A stretch of DNA of 64,000 bases from Bacteroidales bacterium Bact_08 (GCA_001603425.1 LUYZ01000002.1:1-64000), one strand, 5' to 3'. Positions 47,242 to 58,624 are shown, numbered from the stretch's first letter. Numbers and translations: made by a program. The notes: generated by a model not told the origin, from the sequence alone.

Positions 47242-48657
47242 TTATACAGATTGTAGTTGTTTTTCAATTTCCAGAACTTGAGATCTGAAAGGTTTGTTTG
47301 TGTCAAGAAGATTACAGACGGTGTTGCATGCGTGAAGCACAGTAGCGTGATCTCTTCCTCCAGTTTTGCTTCCAATAGAAGATAGAGAGTTTTTAGTAAG
47401 ATTTCTACTTAAGTACATAGAGATCTGTCTGGCCTGAACCAACTCCCTCTTTCTAGAGGCGCTGAGAAATTTGTCTGATTCAATTTTGAAATAGTCACAA
47501 ACAACTTTTTGTATCTTTTCGATTGTAACTTCTGGCTTGTTTTTGGTAACGATTTTTTCAATAAGACTCTCAGCCAGATTTAAGTCTATTTTTTTGTTAG
47601 TTAATGTTGATTGAGCCAATAATGAAATTAATGTGCCCTCAATCTCTCTAACATTGGTAGTAACTCTTTTTGCAATATAGGAAAGCACCTCTTCTGGTAA
47701 AGCGATACCATCTTTGTAGCTTTTTGCCTTTAAAATTGACATTCTTGTTTCATAATCTGGAACTTGTAATTCTGCTAATAGACCCCATTTAAAACGAGAT
47801 AATAATCTGTTTTCTAGGTCTTGTAGATCTACAGGAGCCTTATCGGATGTTAAAATTAGTTGCTTGCCTGAGTTATGAAGATGACTAAAAATATGAAAAA
47901 ATGCATTCTGAGTACCAGTTTTTCCTGCAAATTCTTGAACATCATCAATAATCAACACATCTATCATCTGGTAGAAATGAAGAAAATCGGTCAATTTGTT
48001 GCGTACAGTAGTAGCATCTATGTACTGTGTCATAAATCTATTTGCACTTACATACAAAACGATTTTGTCTGGATACTGTTTTTTTATAGCTATACCAATA
48101 GCGTTGGCCAAATGGGTTTTTCCCATACCAGATGGGCCATAGAGAAATAGGGGATTAAATGCTCCTTTACCTGGGTTTTGAGCAATGTTCAAACCTGCCG
48201 ATATTCCCAATCTATTACAGTCACCTTCAATAAACGCATCAAATGTATAATTTGGGTTTAATTGTGAGTCTATTTCGTTTTGTCTTAGACCCGGAATGAC
48301 AAATGGATTATCGATGGAAACAGGTTTACCCGATAGTGGGATTTTTTGAGTTGGAATACTCTGGGTAATTTGTCCTGGGATTGTTACCGGATCTTCAGTT
48401 GAAATTACCTTTACATTATATTCGAGCTGTGCTTCTCTGCCCAACTCTCTTCTTAAAGCTTTGCTAATCAGGTCTATATAGTGCTCTTCTAAATATTCTC
48501 TAAAGAAATTAGAAGGTACTTCTATCGTTAGTACAGATCCCGTAAGTTTTATTGCTTTTATTGGCTCAAACCATGTCCTATAACTCTGAGGAGTGATAAT
48601 ATCCCGTACTATACGCAGACAATTATCCCACACAAGAGTATGTTTTGATTCGGTCAT
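47242..48657 (-). CDS. dnaA: Chromosomal replication initiator protein DnaA
   Basis: YGPSGMGKTHLANAIG, LIIDDVQEFAGK, GGRDHATVLHAC. Confidence 0.96.
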   Translation of the reverse strand: MTESKHTLVWDNCLRIVRDIITPQSYRTWFEPIKAIKLTGSVLTIEVPSNFFREYLEEHYIDLISKALRRELGREAQLEYNVKVISTEDPVTIPGQITQSIPTQKIPLSGKPVSIDNPFVIPGLRQNEIDSQLNPNYTFDAFIEGDCNRLGISAGLNIAQNPGKGAFNPLFLYGPSGMGKTHLANAIGIAIKKQYPDKIVLYVSANRFMTQYIDATTVRNKLTDFLHFYQMIDVLIIDDVQEFAGKTGTQNAFFHIFSHLHNSGKQLILTSDKAPVDLQDLENRLLSRFKWGLLAELQVPDYETRMSILKAKSYKDGIALPEEVLSYIAKRVTTNVREIEGTLISLLAQSTLTNKKIDLNLAESLIEKIVTKNKPEVTIEKIQKVVCDYFKIESDKFLSASRKRELVQARQISMYLSRNLTKNSLSSIGSKTGGRDHATVLHACNTVCNLLDTNKPFRSQVLEIEKQLQSV

Positions 48658-48776
48658 AATTTGAGTGATTGTTAAGATTACATCACAAATTTGGGTATAA
48701 ATGTTTGAAAAAAAAACTAAAAAGTATTGTTTTTTTTAAAAAACAGGCAAATGGTTGTAAGTCAATCTAAAAAAAA

Positions 48777-48807
48777 ATGCTGTTTTTAAAAACTTTAAAA
48801 ACAGCAT
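48777..48807 (-). terminator. Intrinsic terminator downstream of mlaD-like gene
   Basis: ATGCTGTTTTT…AAAAACAGCAT long stem followed on the minus strand by a T tract. Confidence 0.85.
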
Positions 48808-48827
48808 AATATAACAAAATATTCTTA

Positions 48828-49745
48828 CTAAAAAACACTAATTCTTATATATTTTCTAGGATTTTTATTTATATTGCTCACTAGGGTGTCTATATCGGAA
48901 ATTAACTTTTCAATTGAGTTATGCAATTGATCTGTCTCAAGAAGTTTTCCAATTGAGCCTTCTGGGTTTCTAACTTGAATTAATAGGTCCTTTAGAGCAC
49001 CAATAGTTCCGTTTATATCTGCTACTTTAAGAGAGTCGCTTAAATCTGCAAAATTACTTATTCCTCTATTTATATTGTGTATATTACTATCTAGTTGAAG
49101 AGTAATAGAGTTTATGTTGGAGATTATGGATGCAATTTCTGGGGCACTACTATTTAGAGTAGATGAGGTTTTGTCAAGATTTTGTAATGTTTTACTCAAA
49201 TGCAATAGAGATTTGTTTATATTCTCTTTGTTATTGTCATCTAGAAGTGTATTAACGTTGTTTAAAGTTATTTCTAGAGAATTAAGTAGATCATAAATTT
49301 TATCTTTGAATGGCATGAGTTCTCCAGTAACCATTTGAACTAATGTGATTTCAGTAGCTGTTTTAATTGTATCGTTGCTAGAGAGGTGTATGTACCCATC
49401 ACCTATGTTTATTCTAATTGACTTAGTTCCAAGAAGATCTGAGTTGTATATTTGAGCAACAGAATTATTTGGAAGTACATAATCTCTCTTTACTTTTAAC
49501 TTAACAGTAAAATTATCTTTGTGTTGATTATATGAGATTGTCTCTACTGTGCCAACCTTTAGTCCTCTAATATATACAGGTCCTGTAACGGTTAGACCCT
49601 CCACATCGTGGTATATTGCATAGTAAGTATTTCTTCCAGTGAATATATCTTTTCCCTTAAGATAGTTGATAAGAATATAGACAGAAAATAGTGTAATTAC
49701 TGCAAAAGCACCAATTTTTTGCTCTTTTGATAATTTTAATTTCAT
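48828..49745 (-). CDS. MlaD/MCE family lipid transport protein
   Basis: N-terminal TM, VEGLTVTGPVYIRGLKVGTVETI MCE motif. Confidence 0.9.
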   Translation of the reverse strand: MKLKLSKEQKIGAFAVITLFSVYILINYLKGKDIFTGRNTYYAIYHDVEGLTVTGPVYIRGLKVGTVETISYNQHKDNFTVKLKVKRDYVLPNNSVAQIYNSDLLGTKSIRINIGDGYIHLSSNDTIKTATEITLVQMVTGELMPFKDKIYDLLNSLEITLNNVNTLLDDNNKENINKSLLHLSKTLQNLDKTSSTLNSSAPEIASIISNINSITLQLDSNIHNINRGISNFADLSDSLKVADINGTIGALKDLLIQVRNPEGSIGKLLETDQLHNSIEKLISDIDTLVSNINKNPRKYIRISVF

Positions 49746-49782
49746 TTTAGAATGATATATTATTTATTAAATAGTTAATTTA

Positions 49783-50913
49783 TTAAAGTGGTACAATTTT
49801 ATTGTTTTCTACTTTTATTATAAATGCTTGAGGAAATGTTTTTCTAATCTCTCTTAAATTGACTCTGGCCTCTTCAATTGAGTTGTATTGTCCAAGTGTA
49901 TATTTATAGGTATTACCTTGTTTAATGTGATTAATGTCTCTATGTCCTTTAAATTCTCTAGATTTAGTAGAGATCTCCTTGTTTACAGAGAGTATCTGTA
50001 TTCTATAGTGTGTTGTTTGTGATTTGTTATGTTGTGGGTTTGATACAATATTATTACTGCTATCTACTATACTAGATTTTATTGTTTCATTATTATTTCT
50101 TAGATTATTATCTATTGCATTAGAGTAATTTTTATCATATTTATTTTTATACTGGACAAAAGCATTGAAAATCAAATTGGCAAATTTCTCTTGATTTCTT
50201 TTTTCACTCATTATTTTGAGGTCATTTATATTTGAGATAAAACCTAATTCTACCAAAACAGATGGCATACTAGTTCTCCATAAAACTACTAGTGGAGCTT
50301 GTTTGATTCCTCTATTTATTCTTATTGGTCCTTGACCTAATTGCTGTTGAATAAGTGATGCCAGTGTAAGACTCTGCTCTATATGAGCATTTTGAAGAAG
50401 TGAAAATATAATGTATGATTCTGGGTCATTTGGATTAAATCCTTCATATCTGCTTTTGTAGTCTTCACCCTCTAACAAGATTACGCTATTTTCTAGCATT
50501 GTAACTTCTAGATTAGAGTTTGTCTTGTCGGCACCCATAACAAATGTTTCTGATCCACTTGCTACTCTCGATTTTGCCGCATTAACATGAATTGAAATAA
50601 AAAGATCGGCTTTGCTTTTATTTGCTATTTCACTCCTTTTATCGAGCCTAACAAAAACATCGGAGTCACGAGTATATATAACATCTACATATGGATAATT
50701 TAATTTTATCATATTCCCAAGGAGTAGAGCAACAGATAGAGTAATGTCTTTTTCAAATACTTTTCCATTTGCGCTCACTGCTCCAGGATCTCTTCCTCCA
50801 TGCCCTGCATCAATTACAACTTTTCTTATTTCTATTGATGTTTCATTTTGAGCATTAACAGATAAGACCAAAAAAAAGAGAGAAAAAAGGATTAAAAATA
50901 ATTTTGAGAGCAT
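49783..50913 (-). CDS. N-acetylmuramoyl-L-alanine amidase
   Basis: VVIDAGHGGRDPGAVSANGKVFEKDITL, SIHVNAAKS, VLVELGFISN; C-terminal SPOR-like region. Confidence 0.92.
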   Translation of the reverse strand: MLSKLFLILFSLFFLVLSVNAQNETSIEIRKVVIDAGHGGRDPGAVSANGKVFEKDITLSVALLLGNMIKLNYPYVDVIYTRDSDVFVRLDKRSEIANKSKADLFISIHVNAAKSRVASGSETFVMGADKTNSNLEVTMLENSVILLEGEDYKSRYEGFNPNDPESYIIFSLLQNAHIEQSLTLASLIQQQLGQGPIRINRGIKQAPLVVLWRTSMPSVLVELGFISNINDLKIMSEKRNQEKFANLIFNAFVQYKNKYDKNYSNAIDNNLRNNNETIKSSIVDSSNNIVSNPQHNKSQTTHYRIQILSVNKEISTKSREFKGHRDINHIKQGNTYKYTLGQYNSIEEARVNLREIRKTFPQAFIIKVENNKIVPL

Positions 50914-50980
50914 AAATATTGTTAAATTTATTAACTTTGTGAGCTACAAATTTAACATATTTTTGTAAACCTTATACAAT

Positions 50981-53734
50981 TTGGTTTTGAGAAAGTATCT
51001 AGTTTTTATCACTTGGATCTTCCTTGTTTTACTTGTCGTCGGGGAGGTATATGCCGTAAATGTAAGAGCAAACAGGAGAAAACTGTTTGCTGGTTTGTCA
51101 AACCCCCAGGATACTGTTAATACAGTTAGAGATACATTTTTAGTGCTTAAAGACTCTTTAGTTTTGCCAGATACACTAGCAAAGGATAGTGTTATAATAG
51201 ATTCGGCAAAATTGAGAGGGTCTTTGGCTTTTCCTGCATTTTCTGGTGCTAAAGATTCCATAATTGAGGATTTTAGCGGTGGAAAAAGAATGATATATTA
51301 TTATGGTGATGTAAAAGTGACTTATGGTAATATGGAGTTAAAAGCAGATTATATGGCATATAATATGGATACAAAAACTGTTTTTGCTACTGGGACAAAA
51401 GATACAACAGGAACAGTTACTGGAATGCCAGAGATGACAGAGGGGAGTGATAAATATACTATGGAGTCTGTTTACTATAACTTTGAATCAAAGAAGGCTA
51501 GAATTACCAATATGGTTACTCAAGAGTCAGAAGGTTTTTTACACGGTACTTTATTGAAGAAAATGCCAGATAACTCTATTAATATATCTGGAGGTAAATA
51601 TACAACTTGCGATCATGATCATCCTCATTTTTATTTAAAATTGACTAAGGCCAAGGTTGTAAATAATCCTAATAAAACAACTGTTTTTGGTCCAGCTTTT
51701 TTAATAGTAGAAGATGTGCCATTACCCTTAGCTCTTCCTTTTGGATTTGTTCCAAACCAAGTTAGCAGATCTAGCGGTCTTTTAATTCCTACTTTTAGTG
51801 ACGAAGCTGCAAGAGGTTTTTCTTTAAGAGGATTAGGTTATTATTTTGTATTTGGAGACCATTTTGATGCCTCATTAACAACAGATATATACACACTTGG
51901 GTCTTGGAATATGATGTTAACATCTAGATACAAAAAGAGATATAAGCATGATGGAAATCTAAGTGTAAATTACTCTGTTAATCAAGTTGGTGAACGAGGA
52001 GCTCCCGATTTTTATCAGTCGAAGGATTTCTCTTTTAAATGGAGCCATGCTCAAGATCCAAAAGCTAGGCCAGGTACTACATTTAGGGCATCGGTAAATT
52101 TTTCATCTCCATTAAATAATAGATTTAATGATTATGATATTCAGCAAAGTTTGCAAAATCAGATATCTTCTAGCATCTCTTATGGTAAAGTTTTTCCTGA
52201 TTCTCCCTTCTCTCTATCTACCAATATTTTACATAGCCAAAACTCTTTAGATAGTTCATATGCTGTTACTTTTCCTAACGTAACACTTACTATGAATAGA
52301 ATTTATCCATTTAGATCTAAGGAGATGATAGGTAAGAAGAGATTTTATGATGATATTTCATTAAGTTATAATACTACTTTGGATAACAAGGTTAATTTCA
52401 AGGCTCATGAGTTTGGTAAAGATGAGTTCTGGTCCAAGTTTAGAAGTGGTATGCAGCACAGTTTTTCTCTTGGATTACCTCAATTTTCTGTTTTAAATTA
52501 TTTTCAGTTTTCTCCTGGAATTACTTATGGTATGAATTGGTTTTTTCAAGAGAATATAAAATCATATAATCAAGATACTGGTCAGGTGGAGAGTGATGTA
52601 ACAGATATTTTCAGCCATTTTGGAATGACTCAGGAGTACTCTGCATCTATGGCAGTGTCTACTAGATTATATGGAATGTTTAATTTTGGTAATAGAGGAA
52701 AAGTTCAGGCAATTAGACATATGGTCACTCCTTCGGTATCATTTAGTGTAAGACCAGAACAGGGAACTGCTGCAAATGGGTATAGAACACTTACTTATAC
52801 AGATAATAAAGGAGAAGTCCAAAATTTAGAGTATAATAGATATGAGGGTTTGCTTTTTGGATATCCCTCTAGAGGTAGTTCTGCCGCAATGTCTTTTTCT
52901 GTTGGTAATAACATAGAAGCTAAAATTAGAAGTTCTAAGGATACGACAAATGGGGGTATAAAAAAAATTAAATTGATTGATAATCTATCTCTAAATGGTT
53001 CTTATAATTTTTTAGCTGACTCAATGAAATTATCTAATATCTCAGTATCTATGAATACAACAATTTTTGGGTCTTTTGCGATAAATGCAAATGCCAATTT
53101 TGATCCATATGCTGTAGATATAAATGGCAAAAGATATAATGAGTTTCATTTCAAGAATGCTGGTGGGCTAAATCTTGCTAGAATGACAAATGCCAGCCTC
53201 TCTTTTTCTTATCAATTTTCTGGGAAAGGAGAGAGAGCCGGAGCGGGTATGGGGCTTCCAGATGCAAAAGATGGTGAAAAGAGCCAGCATTCAGACTATA
53301 TTAGAGTTTATAACCATCCTATTACTGGTGAGTATATTCCTGGAGGGTGGATGTACTATTTAGATCCATCCAATCCATGGTCTCTCAATTTTAACTATAA
53401 CTACTCTTTATCCAGATCATATAAAAATGTTGCTGGTAGATTAACTACCATTGATAGCTTTACACAAACATTAGGTATAGCAGGTCAATTAAAACTAGGT
53501 CCTTCTCTTAATTTTAATTTAAATACTAATTTAGATTTAATGAAAATGGCTATTTCTACAACTCAGTTAACTGCAACATACGATCTGCACTGTTTCTTAA
53601 TTAGCGTTAGTTGGGTTCCTTCTGGAATATGGCAGAGTTGGAGTTTTAGAATTAGTGCAAAGGCATCGGCTTTAGCAGATCTTTTAAAGTTCAAAAAAAC
53701 GGCAAGTTTTTGGGATAGAGGCCCTGGTTTCTAA
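50981..53734 (+). CDS. LptD-like LPS-assembly outer membrane protein
   Basis: 917 aa; OstA-like YYYGDVKVTYGNMELKADYMAYNMDTKTVFATG followed by a large beta-barrel; ends at aromatic Phe. Confidence 0.85.
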   Translation: MVLRKYLVFITWIFLVLLVVGEVYAVNVRANRRKLFAGLSNPQDTVNTVRDTFLVLKDSLVLPDTLAKDSVIIDSAKLRGSLAFPAFSGAKDSIIEDFSGGKRMIYYYGDVKVTYGNMELKADYMAYNMDTKTVFATGTKDTTGTVTGMPEMTEGSDKYTMESVYYNFESKKARITNMVTQESEGFLHGTLLKKMPDNSINISGGKYTTCDHDHPHFYLKLTKAKVVNNPNKTTVFGPAFLIVEDVPLPLALPFGFVPNQVSRSSGLLIPTFSDEAARGFSLRGLGYYFVFGDHFDASLTTDIYTLGSWNMMLTSRYKKRYKHDGNLSVNYSVNQVGERGAPDFYQSKDFSFKWSHAQDPKARPGTTFRASVNFSSPLNNRFNDYDIQQSLQNQISSSISYGKVFPDSPFSLSTNILHSQNSLDSSYAVTFPNVTLTMNRIYPFRSKEMIGKKRFYDDISLSYNTTLDNKVNFKAHEFGKDEFWSKFRSGMQHSFSLGLPQFSVLNYFQFSPGITYGMNWFFQENIKSYNQDTGQVESDVTDIFSHFGMTQEYSASMAVSTRLYGMFNFGNRGKVQAIRHMVTPSVSFSVRPEQGTAANGYRTLTYTDNKGEVQNLEYNRYEGLLFGYPSRGSSAAMSFSVGNNIEAKIRSSKDTTNGGIKKIKLIDNLSLNGSYNFLADSMKLSNISVSMNTTIFGSFAINANANFDPYAVDINGKRYNEFHFKNAGGLNLARMTNASLSFSYQFSGKGERAGAGMGLPDAKDGEKSQHSDYIRVYNHPITGEYIPGGWMYYLDPSNPWSLNFNYNYSLSRSYKNVAGRLTTIDSFTQTLGIAGQLKLGPSLNFNLNTNLDLMKMAISTTQLTATYDLHCFLISVSWVPSGIWQSWSFRISAKASALADLLKFKKTASFWDRGPGF

Positions 53735-53761
53735 CCTGTAATTATATAAATAATAAATATT

Positions 53762-54142
53762 ATGTCAAAAAGAGTTATTTCATCACCTAAGGCTCCAAAA
53801 GCAGTGGGTCCTTATAGTCAAGCCGTAGAGGCTAACGGAATCTTATTTGTTTCTGGACAACTTCCTATAGATGTTAATACGGGAGAGTTTGTTTCCGGAG
53901 GAGTTGAAGAACAAGCTCATCAAGTACTTAAAAATATTGAGTATATCTTAAACGAGGCGGGATATACTTTTGATAACGTGATTAAGTCTACGGTATATCT
54001 TACCGATATGGCTAATTTTTTAGACATGAATGAAGTTTATGCTCAATATTTTAAGGAGCCGTTTCCTGCTAGAGTAGCATTTGCTGTAGTTGGATTACCT
54101 AAAGGTGCTCTGGTAGAAATAGATGTAGTAGCCTCTAAGTAG
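53762..54142 (+). CDS. ridA: RidA family enamine/imine deaminase
   Basis: APKAVGPYSQAVEANGILFVSGQLPID, FPARVAFAVVGLPKGALVEIDVVA. Confidence 0.96.
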   Translation: MSKRVISSPKAPKAVGPYSQAVEANGILFVSGQLPIDVNTGEFVSGGVEEQAHQVLKNIEYILNEAGYTFDNVIKSTVYLTDMANFLDMNEVYAQYFKEPFPARVAFAVVGLPKGALVEIDVVASK

Positions 54143-54154
54143 GGTATTTGTTTT

Positions 54155-54186
54155 AAAAAAAGTGGATTATTTCCACTTTTTTTTAT
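54155..54186 (+). terminator. Intrinsic terminator after ridA
   Basis: AAAAAGTGGA-ttat-TTCCACTTTTTTTT. Confidence 0.8.
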
Positions 54187-54264
54187 TTGTTTAGTAAAAA
54201 ATAAACTATATTTGCAAATAATATCACGTTCTACTAGGATAAATCACATCCACAACATAAATCA

Positions 54265-56232
54265 ATGTACGATATACAAGAATTAAAAAAGAAGAGTCAG
54301 GAGGAGTTACTCTCTATTGCTAAAGAGTTAAATATATCAAAGGCTAAAAATCTAACAATGGATGATCTTATCTACGAAATATTAGATGAGCAGGCAACTA
54401 TTGGCAGTAAATCTTCTGAACCCATAAAGAGACCATCTGTAAAAAGAGTTACAAAAAAGAGAAAACCTCAAGCTAAGAAAAGTGAAGAGTTGACTGTAAC
54501 AGAAGAGGTCTCTTCTGAAAAGCCGAGTTTAGCTGCGCAGGTAATTGAAGTTGATTCAGTTGTTGAGACCAATAGCGATGATGTTAATAAATCTGTCGCT
54601 CCAAAAAAAGAATCTGACAATCAACACTCAAAAAACGAGAGTCATAATTTAAGAGCAAGAAAATCAAAGAAGGAGCAATCATTTAAGAGAAAAGAGGAGA
54701 GTATTCCTAAGGATATTTTTGCAGATAATAATATTATTGTTGAGCAGTCTCCAACTATTGAGTCTAAAGAGGCAGAGAGTGAGGGTGCTAAGTCTGGTCA
54801 AAAAAGTACAGTTGCAGATAGGCAGCAATCTAAGCCAGAATTCTCTCAACAAGAGAAAAAGATAGAAACTGAAAGACCTATTTCAACTCAAGATAAAGGC
54901 AAACAAGATAAAGGCTCCCAGAATAAAAATCAGCAAGATGGCGGTTTACAAAATAGGGGGCAACAGGATAAAGTTCAGCAAGATAAAGCAACACAGAATA
55001 AGGGTCAGCAAGATAAAACTCAAAATCAGCAAGACAGATCTAGACAAGAGAAAGCCCCACAAGCAAAAAATCAAGAGAAACAACCAGTTGAAAATAAACC
55101 TAAAATTGAGTTTGAAGGCGTTGTTGATGCAACAGGTGTTTTGGAAATTATGCAGGATGGATATGGCTTTTTAAGATCATCTGATTACAATTATCTAAAC
55201 TCTCCAGACGATATTTATGTATCTCAATCTCAAATTAAGCTATATGGTTTAAAGACAGGTGATACTTTAGTAGGGGAGATTAAACCTCCCAAAGAGGGAG
55301 ATAAATATTTTCCGCTAGTTAAAGTTAAACTAATTAATGGTAGGAGTCCTGAATATATTAGAGATAGAGTTCCATTTGACTTTTTGACGCCACTATTCCC
55401 GAATGAAAAGTTTAATATAACTTCTAATGGGCATAATAATTTATCTACAAGAGTTGTAGATATGTTTGCTCCAATAGGAAAAGGGCAAAGAGGACTTATT
55501 GTGGCTCAACCTAAAACAGGTAAAACTGTACTTCTTAAGGATATTGCAAATGCAATTGCAGACAATCATCCAGAGGTATATATGATTGTATTATTAATTG
55601 ACGAGAGGCCAGAAGAGGTAACAGATATGGCAAGAAGTGTAAAGGCAGAAGTTATAGCCTCTACTTTTGATGAGCCTGCAGATAGACATGTTAAAGTTGC
55701 CAATATAGTTTTAGAAAAGGCTAAGCGTCTGGTTGAGTGTGGTCATGATGTTGTTATTTTATTAGACTCTATAACCCGTCTAGCTAGAGCGTTCAATACG
55801 GTTCAGCCGGCTTCTGGAAAGGTTCTAAGTGGTGGAGTAGACGCAAATGCACTTCATAAACCAAAGCGTTTCTTTGGTGCTGCTAGAAATATAGAAAATG
55901 GAGGATCTTTAACAATTTTAGCTACGGCGTTAACAGATACTGGTTCAAAAATGGATGAGGTTATTTTTGAAGAGTTTAAAGGAACTGGTAATATGGAACT
56001 TCAGTTAGATAGGAAATTGTCTAATAAACGTATCTTCCCAGCTGTTGATGTTACTCTAAGTAGCACTAGAAGAGAGGATCTTCTTTTTGATAAAGAGGCC
56101 TTAAATAGAATTTGGATTTTGAGAAACTATCTTGCCGATATGAATTCTGTAGAGGCAATGGAGTTTATGAAAACAAGACTTTTGAGAACTACAAATAATA
56201 CTGAGTTCCTTCTATCTATGAATGGAGAGTAG
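54265..56232 (+). CDS. rho: Transcription termination factor Rho with large Q/K/D-rich N-terminal insertion
   Basis: [63 protein letters not shown]; low-complexity QQDK-type segment near 54888-55090. Confidence 0.96.
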   Translation: MYDIQELKKKSQEELLSIAKELNISKAKNLTMDDLIYEILDEQATIGSKSSEPIKRPSVKRVTKKRKPQAKKSEELTVTEEVSSEKPSLAAQVIEVDSVVETNSDDVNKSVAPKKESDNQHSKNESHNLRARKSKKEQSFKRKEESIPKDIFADNNIIVEQSPTIESKEAESEGAKSGQKSTVADRQQSKPEFSQQEKKIETERPISTQDKGKQDKGSQNKNQQDGGLQNRGQQDKVQQDKATQNKGQQDKTQNQQDRSRQEKAPQAKNQEKQPVENKPKIEFEGVVDATGVLEIMQDGYGFLRSSDYNYLNSPDDIYVSQSQIKLYGLKTGDTLVGEIKPPKEGDKYFPLVKVKLINGRSPEYIRDRVPFDFLTPLFPNEKFNITSNGHNNLSTRVVDMFAPIGKGQRGLIVAQPKTGKTVLLKDIANAIADNHPEVYMIVLLIDERPEEVTDMARSVKAEVIASTFDEPADRHVKVANIVLEKAKRLVECGHDVVILLDSITRLARAFNTVQPASGKVLSGGVDANALHKPKRFFGAARNIENGGSLTILATALTDTGSKMDEVIFEEFKGTGNMELQLDRKLSNKRIFPAVDVTLSSTRREDLLFDKEALNRIWILRNYLADMNSVEAMEFMKTRLLRTTNNTEFLLSMNGE

Positions 56233-56257
56233 TAATATTGTATGTTTTTTAATAATA

Positions 56258-56290
56258 GTAAAAAAGGCTTCAATTTGAAGCCTTTTTTTT
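56258..56290. terminator. Bidirectional intrinsic terminator between rho and meaB
   Basis: AAAAAAGGCTTCAA-tt-TGAAGCCTTTTTTT. Confidence 0.88.
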
Positions 56291-57395
56291 AGATATTATT
56301 CTTTTTGTAAATAGACAATAATTCACTTGCAGCTTTAAATGAACTCAAATTACCATTTAGAACAGCATTCTCATATTGGGATATAGAATCACTTACATTT
56401 TGGTTTTCGAAAAAACTAATTTTTAAATTCTCCATAATAGACTCATACATCCAATATCTTGCTTGCTCTCGTCTTTTGTGAAGGTAATATCCATTATTAT
56501 TAGTAAGTTCAAAATATTCATTTATCTTATTTAAGACATCTTCAAGCCCATCTTTAGTTACTGCAGATGTTGTTAATGCTGTAGGAACCCATCCTGATTC
56601 TGTTGGTGGAAAAAGATGGAGCGCATTTTTGTAGAGAGATCTTGCTAGGGTTGCTTTGTCTATATTGCTTCCATCACTTTTGGTAATTGCAATTAAGTCA
56701 GACATCTCCATTATCCCTCTTTTAATTCCTTGAAGTTCATCACCAGCTCCTGCTAACATAAGCAGTAAAAAGAAGTCACTCATTGAATGAACAGCTGTTT
56801 CGGATTGTCCTACCCCAACAGTCTCAATAAAGATCATATCAAAACCTGCAGCCTCACATAGAATAATACTTTCCCTTGTTTTACGGGCTACTCCACCAAG
56901 AGAACCTCCACTGGGGCTGGGTCTAATAAAAGCATTTGGATCGTTACATAAAGTCTCCATTCTAGTTTTATCTCCCAGAATACTACCCTTGCTTTTTTCA
57001 CTACTTGGGTCTATAGCTAAAACTGCTAATTTATGACCTTTTGCGGTTAATAATCCACCAAATGCCTCTATAAACGTACTTTTTCCTGCTCCAGGTACTC
57101 CTGTAATGCCAATTCTTTTAGATTTAACACAATGTGGAAGAGCTCTGTCTATAATCTTTTGAGCTAACTCTCTATGAGCTGGATTAGAGCTCTCGACTAA
57201 AGTAATAGCTTGACTTAAAATAGTTGTATTACCCTCTAAAATCCCTTGTATATAATCATCCTCAGATAGAGTTTTCGTTTTATTTTTTTTAAAAAAATTA
57301 TTGATATAAGGATTTGTAATAGGAGGTTGTTCAATTCCTTCGTTTACAATTAATGCTGAATCTTTACATGCTTGTTCATCTATTTTGCTCATCAT
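56289..57395 (-). CDS. meaB: Methylmalonyl Co-A mutase-associated GTPase MeaB/ArgK
   Basis: IGITGVPGAGKSTFIEAFG, VLAIDPSSEKSKGSILGDKTRM, FIETVGVGQSETAV. Confidence 0.94.
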   Translation of the reverse strand: MMSKIDEQACKDSALIVNEGIEQPPITNPYINNFFKKNKTKTLSEDDYIQGILEGNTTILSQAITLVESSNPAHRELAQKIIDRALPHCVKSKRIGITGVPGAGKSTFIEAFGGLLTAKGHKLAVLAIDPSSEKSKGSILGDKTRMETLCNDPNAFIRPSPSGGSLGGVARKTRESIILCEAAGFDMIFIETVGVGQSETAVHSMSDFFLLLMLAGAGDELQGIKRGIMEMSDLIAITKSDGSNIDKATLARSLYKNALHLFPPTESGWVPTALTTSAVTKDGLEDVLNKINEYFELTNNNGYYLHKRREQARYWMYESIMENLKISFFENQNVSDSISQYENAVLNGNLSSFKAASELLSIYKKNNI

Positions 57396-57401
57396 TATAA
57401 A

Positions 57402-58547
57402 TTATTTAATAATGTTACCGGTAATTATATAATTGATAATAGGCCTAGTTGGAGAGTTGGTAATTAAGGTTAAAATAAAGCTAACTTCTCCACTTAGATC
57501 AATATTTTTTGTATCAATAGTCACATTAATATCTGTTGACTTGCCAACAGCTACGTTTTTGTTATAAATAATAGAAATATTGGGGATACTTGAATCTATC
57601 TTATGAATAACAAGATCTCGTTTACCAATATTTCTTACCCTAAATTGAGATGTTATTTTGTCTCCTTTATTTATTTTCCCAAAATCATAAGAGCTAGAGC
57701 TAGCCATTGGAATAGGACCATTTTGGATCTCTTGAGGGGAGAGGTTAAAGAAATTGTCTCTAACATTATAATTTATTGTAAAATCTTTATTAACTTTTGT
57801 ATTGTTGATTGAAAAGTTGATAATTGCATTATTATTGCCCCAATTTGAACTATTTGTTGTATTTAGCTCAATTTCCAAAAAGTCTTTATCTCCTGGTTTT
57901 AGTGAAAGTATTTTGGGTGAGATTGATATATCTTTGGAATTGTGAGATGTTGCAATAGTTATTGATCTTCTGGAAGTATTTGCAACTTCAAGCTTTTCTA
58001 CTCTCTTTTCTCCTTTTGGAACGATTCCAAAATCTATATAAGACCTCCTAAGTGAAAGATCAGAAAACTTCTCGGGAAAAAGCTCGCTAAGAGATTTCTT
58101 ATTTTGATGAACAACACCTTTAATCCTTAAAAGATGGGGTCTACTCTCTCCAGTAATATATACAGTAAGTACTTTGTCAAATGGATATGGCCCTTGATCA
58201 TTTAAAAAAGTTACAACAATCTCTCCATTTTTATTAGGCATTATCGGACTTCTACTCCATTCAGGAGTGGTGCAGCCACATGATGCAATAATAGTTTGAA
58301 TAACAATAGGTTGATCGGATGTATTTGTTACGGTAAATTTGCATGTATGATGGCCAGATGTTATAAGAATATCACCAAAGTCATGGACTTTTTTATCGAA
58401 TTTTACTCTATTTGATTGGCCTATAATATGTGAAGAAAAAGCCAATATAAGAAAGGATAAAACAGTAAAAAATTGGAGGATTCGGTTAACATTTTTCATT
58501 TTCAAGCAATTTAACAAATTTGTTTTTTTATGTTGATGTTTGTACAA
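57402..58547 (-). CDS. DUF1573 domain protein (two repeats)
   Basis: FDKKVHDFGDILITSGHHTCKFTVTNTSDQPIVIQTIIASCGCTTPEWS. Confidence 0.88.
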   Translation of the reverse strand: MYKHQHKKTNLLNCLKMKNVNRILQFFTVLSFLILAFSSHIIGQSNRVKFDKKVHDFGDILITSGHHTCKFTVTNTSDQPIVIQTIIASCGCTTPEWSRSPIMPNKNGEIVVTFLNDQGPYPFDKVLTVYITGESRPHLLRIKGVVHQNKKSLSELFPEKFSDLSLRRSYIDFGIVPKGEKRVEKLEVANTSRRSITIATSHNSKDISISPKILSLKPGDKDFLEIELNTTNSSNWGNNNAIINFSINNTKVNKDFTINYNVRDNFFNLSPQEIQNGPIPMASSSSYDFGKINKGDKITSQFRVRNIGKRDLVIHKIDSSIPNISIIYNKNVAVGKSTDINVTIDTKNIDLSGEVSFILTLITNSPTRPIINYIITGNIIK

Positions 58548-58561
58548 AGATACAATTAGTA

Positions 58562-58592
58562 TTTGTTCTATTAAACCAATTTTTTATCTTTG
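58562..58592 (+). promoter_or_regulatory. Promoter of the small ferredoxin gene
   Basis: TTTG-N19-TATCTTTG, full Bacteroidetes consensus, 32 nt upstream of the ATG. Confidence 0.75.
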
Positions 58593-58624
58593 CAACAATC
58601 AAACCAATTTAAAACTATAAAGTA

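Noticed and set aside
48658-48827. Replication origin next to dnaA
   Set aside because: AT-rich, but I saw no cluster of DnaA boxes (TTATCCACA-like); the clearest element is an intrinsic terminator for the upstream gene.
50944-51261. 105-aa minus-strand ORF overlapping the start of the lptD-like gene
   Set aside because: Antisense to a strongly supported outer-membrane protein gene; no motif support.
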